Assembly: GCA_012513235.1 (NCBI GenBank)
Contig: JAAZCO010000362.1
Location: 1-6,893 of the forward strand
Source: Gammaproteobacteria bacterium
GTDB lineage: Bacteria; Pseudomonadota; Gammaproteobacteria; Pseudomonadales; Pseudomonadaceae
DNA length: 6,893 nucleotides
Reading direction: 5' to 3'
Notes under the pieces: generated by a model
What the model saw: only the letters and a program-made list of their open reading frames with translations
The model's database searches: none
Told to the model about the DNA's origin: nothing
Shown here: piece after piece, positions 5,474 to 6,893 of the stretch
Layout of the letters: every line of letters begins with the position of its first letter
Position numbering within the stretch: the first letter of the stretch is position 1
Position numbers and translations under genes: made by a program

Positions 5474-5899
5474 TTACTTATCACTTGCCCGGTTATAATG
5501 CTTACTGTGCTTGTAGTCACCCTGTCCGTGGTGCTTGGATTTACCATGCTTGTGCATGTGTTTTTTCATTTTGTCTTGCATCTTCTTGGTGTCTTTATCA
5601 AAAGCAGCGCGCTGCTTATCATCTAGCAAGGAGCGTAACTTTTCGTGATGGGTATCACGTGCTTTTTGTTGCTGCTCGCGATGCTCGGTCATTTCTTGCT
5701 GGAAGGCTGTGCGTTGTTCTGCAGTGAGCTCTAAGCGATCAAACCATGCGCTTTGACGCTCTTGCATTTTTTCTTGACGCCATTCAGCGCGCTGTTTTTG
5801 TTGCGTTGCAGAGGCTTGCGTCTTCTCTGGTTCAGAAGCTGCCCAAGCACTTAAAGGCAAGATAACGCTCAGTAACACTGCAGTCATTTTAATTTTCAT
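5474..5899 (-). CDS. Periplasmic Spy/CpxP-like LTxxQ protein with His-rich tail
   Basis: The 141-residue product has a Sec signal peptide (MKIKMTAVLLSVILPLSAWA, likely cut near residue 20/21) and then a Gln/Glu/Arg-rich helical protein. One LTxxQ motif is clear (LTAEQ, 58-62). A second copy is degenerate (LDDKQ, 92-96). These motifs mark the Spy/CpxP/ZraP group: periplasmic helical dimers that bind misfolded proteins, metals or the sensor kinase. The last 30 residues are Lys/His-rich, with at least seven histidines (HMHKHGK, KHHGQG, KHSKHY), which suggests metal binding. The ATG at 5899 is preferred over an upstream in-frame start at 5977 because AGGAG lies seven bases before it and a proper signal peptide then begins at residue 1. 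The gene sits between cpxR and cpxA, which supports a feedback role on the kinase. Confidence 0.9.
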   Translation of the reverse strand: MKIKMTAVLLSVILPLSAWAASEPEKTQASATQQKQRAEWRQEKMQERQSAWFDRLELTAEQRTAFQQEMTEHREQQQKARDTHHEKLRSLLDDKQRAAFDKDTKKMQDKMKKHMHKHGKSKHHGQGDYKHSKHYNRASDK

Positions 5900-5906
5900 G
5901 GTGGTT

Positions 5907-5911
5907 CTCCT
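5907..5911 (-). promoter_or_regulatory. Strong ribosome binding site of the cpxP-like gene
   Basis: AGGAG on the minus strand lies seven bases before the ATG at 5899. It fixes the start and excludes the longer reading frame from 5977. Confidence 0.85.
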
Positions 5912-5945
5912 AAGATCATTGATCCGCTTGCTGCGGTATGGATCT

Positions 5946-5977
5946 AGTATGCCTAAAGCAATGTCAGTTGCAGTCAA
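5946..5977 (-). promoter_or_regulatory. Candidate promoter of the cpxP-like gene
   Basis: On the minus strand TTGACT (5977-5972) is a good -35 and CATACT (5951-5946) a fair -10, but the 20-base spacing is too long for an unaided promoter. Such spacing would fit an activator-dependent promoter, and a CpxR-like box lies seven bases upstream of the -35. Confidence 0.35.
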
Positions 5978-5983
5978 GGGCCT

Positions 5984-5999
5984 GTAAAGAAAGGGTAAA
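5984..5999. promoter_or_regulatory. Putative CpxR box (GTAAA-N6-GTAAA)
   Basis: Two exact GTAAA half-sites (5984-5988 and 5995-5999) are separated by six bases, an 11-base period that fits a tandem OmpR-family dimer. The E. coli CpxR consensus is GTAAA, a short spacer, then GTAAA. The box lies directly after the cpxR stop and about 85 bases before the cpxP-like start. It reads on the strand opposite to the gene. Confidence 0.55.
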
Positions 6000-6000
6000 G

Positions 6001-6690
6001 TTACAGGCTGTAGAAATAACCACGACCACGTAACGCCACAATCCTCGGTTTGTTATCAGCGTGTGGCCCCAGTTTGCGGCGTAAATTGCTGATGTGCATA
6101 TCTAGACTGCGATCGTACAAGGTCAGCTTACGATCCAGCGCCAGCAAGGCCAACTGCTGCTTATCAATCGGCTCACCAGGTGCCGCTAATAAAGCCTCGA
6201 GGATACGACCTTCTGATAAGGTCAGGTCAATATCTGCTTGATCACTGATATTGGCTACACCGCGTGCCGGGCTATATTGCAAATCGCCAACACTTATAGT
6301 GCTGGGGGTGGCAACCGGCGAGCTGACAGTACGGCGTAATACTGCGCGCAAACGAGCGGTGAGTTCACGTGGATCACAAGGTTTAGCCAAGTAATCATCA
6401 GCCCCAAGCTCTAGACCAATGATACGATCCGTAGGTTCGCCGCGAGCACTGAGCATTACCACCGGTAATTGCGGATGCTCAGCGCGTACTTTGCGTAATA
6501 ATTGCAAGCCATTACCGTCCGGTAACATCACATCCAAAATCACGGCATCAGGCTCAGGGTTGCGGTCTAAGTACTCACGGGCACTTTGTGTATCAAAACA
6601 AGCATGCAGATTAAAGCCTTCCTGACTCAGCCAGCTGCTCAAAAGCTCACTGAGCTCTTGATCATCGTCCACTAACAAAATAGTGCTCAT
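6001..6690 (-). CDS. cpxR: CpxR-like OmpR-family response regulator
   Basis: A 229-residue two-domain regulator. The receiver domain (about 3-118) has the acidic pocket DDD (8-10), phospho-acceptor D53 in ILDVMLPDGNG, S81 in MLSARGE and K103 in LAKPCDP. After a short linker (about 120-131), the winged-helix DNA-binding domain (about 132-229) carries the recognition-helix region DRSLDMHISNLRRKLG and ends with the wing RGRGYFYSL. All phosphorylation residues are present. The product binds DNA as a dimer and, in Cpx systems, activates envelope-folding genes. It is first in a same-strand cluster with a CpxP-like protein and a CpxA-like kinase, the same order I recall for P. aeruginosa PA3204-PA3206. 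A GTAAA tandem box just beyond its stop suggests it drives the next gene. The ATG at 6690 fits the usual OmpR-family N-terminus, although its SD is weak. Confidence 0.93.
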   Translation of the reverse strand: MSTILLVDDDQELSELLSSWLSQEGFNLHACFDTQSAREYLDRNPEPDAVILDVMLPDGNGLQLLRKVRAEHPQLPVVMLSARGEPTDRIIGLELGADDYLAKPCDPRELTARLRAVLRRTVSSPVATPSTISVGDLQYSPARGVANISDQADIDLTLSEGRILEALLAAPGEPIDKQQLALLALDRKLTLYDRSLDMHISNLRRKLGPHADNKPRIVALRGRGYFYSL

Positions 6691-6714
6691 GAACTTTTAA
6701 CCACTCCAGCGTGT

Positions 6715-6742
6715 TGTATAGACCGCATCATTAACTTGGAAA
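6715..6742 (-). promoter_or_regulatory. Candidate cpxR promoter
   Basis: On the minus strand TTTCCA (6742-6737) and TATACA (6720-6715) are spaced by 16 bases, each matching consensus at four of six positions. It overlaps the last codons of the YciI-like gene. Initiation near 6708 would give a leader of about 18 bases. Readthrough from the YciI-like gene is equally possible, as no terminator separates them. Confidence 0.3.
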
Positions 6743-6893
6743 GACTTGTTTAAACGGCTTAACTACAACATCCGCATACACATCAGCAGCGCAGTATGGA
6801 TCAGCTGCAGCCCAGTCTTGTGCTGCTTGTAATGAGGTAAATTCAGCCACGACTAAGCTACCAGTAAAGCCTGCATTACCAGGATCACTGCTA
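6731..6893 (-). CDS. YciI-family protein, C-terminal fragment (5' end outside window)
   Basis: A minus-strand frame is open to the right edge and ends in TAA at 6731-6733. It gives the last 53 residues, including GNAGFTGSLVVAEFTSLQAA, QDWAAADPY and the ending VVVKPFKQVFPS. This is the second half of the ferredoxin-like YciI domain, where the GSL(V/I)(V/I)AEF strand and the DPY motif are typical. YciI proteins are small (about 100 residues) cytosolic dimers of uncertain activity. The expected catalytic-site residues of the first half are outside the window. It lies 40 bases upstream of cpxR on the same strand and may be co-transcribed with it. Confidence 0.9.
   Translation of the reverse strand, partial: SSDPGNAGFTGSLVVAEFTSLQAAQDWAAADPYCAADVYADVVVKPFKQVFPS

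Noticed and set aside
5485..5727. 80-residue plus-strand open frame rich in Cys and aromatic residues
   Set aside because: It is the antisense shadow of the CpxP-like gene, whose signal peptide, motifs and SD are clear.
5900..5977. 26-residue N-terminal extension of the CpxP-like reading frame
   Set aside because: The start at 5899 has an AGGAG SD at ideal spacing and begins a proper signal peptide; the extension covers the promoter region.
6050..6625. Two plus-strand open frames antisense to cpxR
   Set aside because: Both are Ser/Arg/Lys-rich shadows of a well-conserved response regulator and have no family features.
6829..6841. GTAAT-N3-GTAAA, a second CpxR-box-like sequence upstream of cpxR
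   Set aside because: It lies within the YciI-like coding sequence about 140 bases upstream of the cpxR start, one half-site is imperfect, and the amino acids there are ordinary family residues.

Overview
The window looks like chromosomal DNA from a low-GC member of the Pseudomonadaceae or a close gammaproteobacterial relative. The basis is protein similarity recalled from memory: the RpsA tail, the CyaB-type MASE2 cyclase and the order cpxR - cpxP-like - cpxA all resemble Pseudomonas, while base composition is clearly more AT-rich than typical Pseudomonas. Genus is inference only. I see no mobile element, CRISPR array, tRNA, rRNA or prophage gene.

Layout, left to right. The 3' end of rpsA (plus strand) closes with a strong UUCG-tetraloop terminator that may also serve the convergent methyltransferase gene. 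That methyltransferase (minus) is divergent from a small glutaredoxin-like gene (plus), whose last 35 bases overlap the end of a convergent membrane adenylate cyclase gene (cyaB, minus). A 221-base AT-rich divergent promoter region follows, then a YkgJ-type cysteine-cluster gene and a YdjA-type nitroreductase gene (both plus), separated by a 12-bp perfect inverted repeat. The nitroreductase stop lies 2 bases from the stop of a convergent sensor kinase gene.

The right third is an envelope-stress cluster on the minus strand, transcribed as response regulator (CpxR-like), periplasmic LTxxQ chaperone or sensor with a His-rich tail (CpxP/Spy-like), then sensor kinase (CpxA-like). A CpxR-box-like direct repeat sits just after cpxR, upstream of the cpxP-like gene. 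A terminator-like hairpin sits between the cpxP-like gene and cpxA. Together these suggest a self-induced periplasmic arm and attenuated kinase expression. At the right edge is the C-terminal part of a YciI-family gene (minus), just upstream of cpxR.

Most genes belong to known families and no plainly new system is visible. The most interesting signals are regulatory: the Cpx-type operon architecture, its internal attenuator-like hairpin, the His-rich tail, and the inverted repeat overlapping the nitroreductase promoter.
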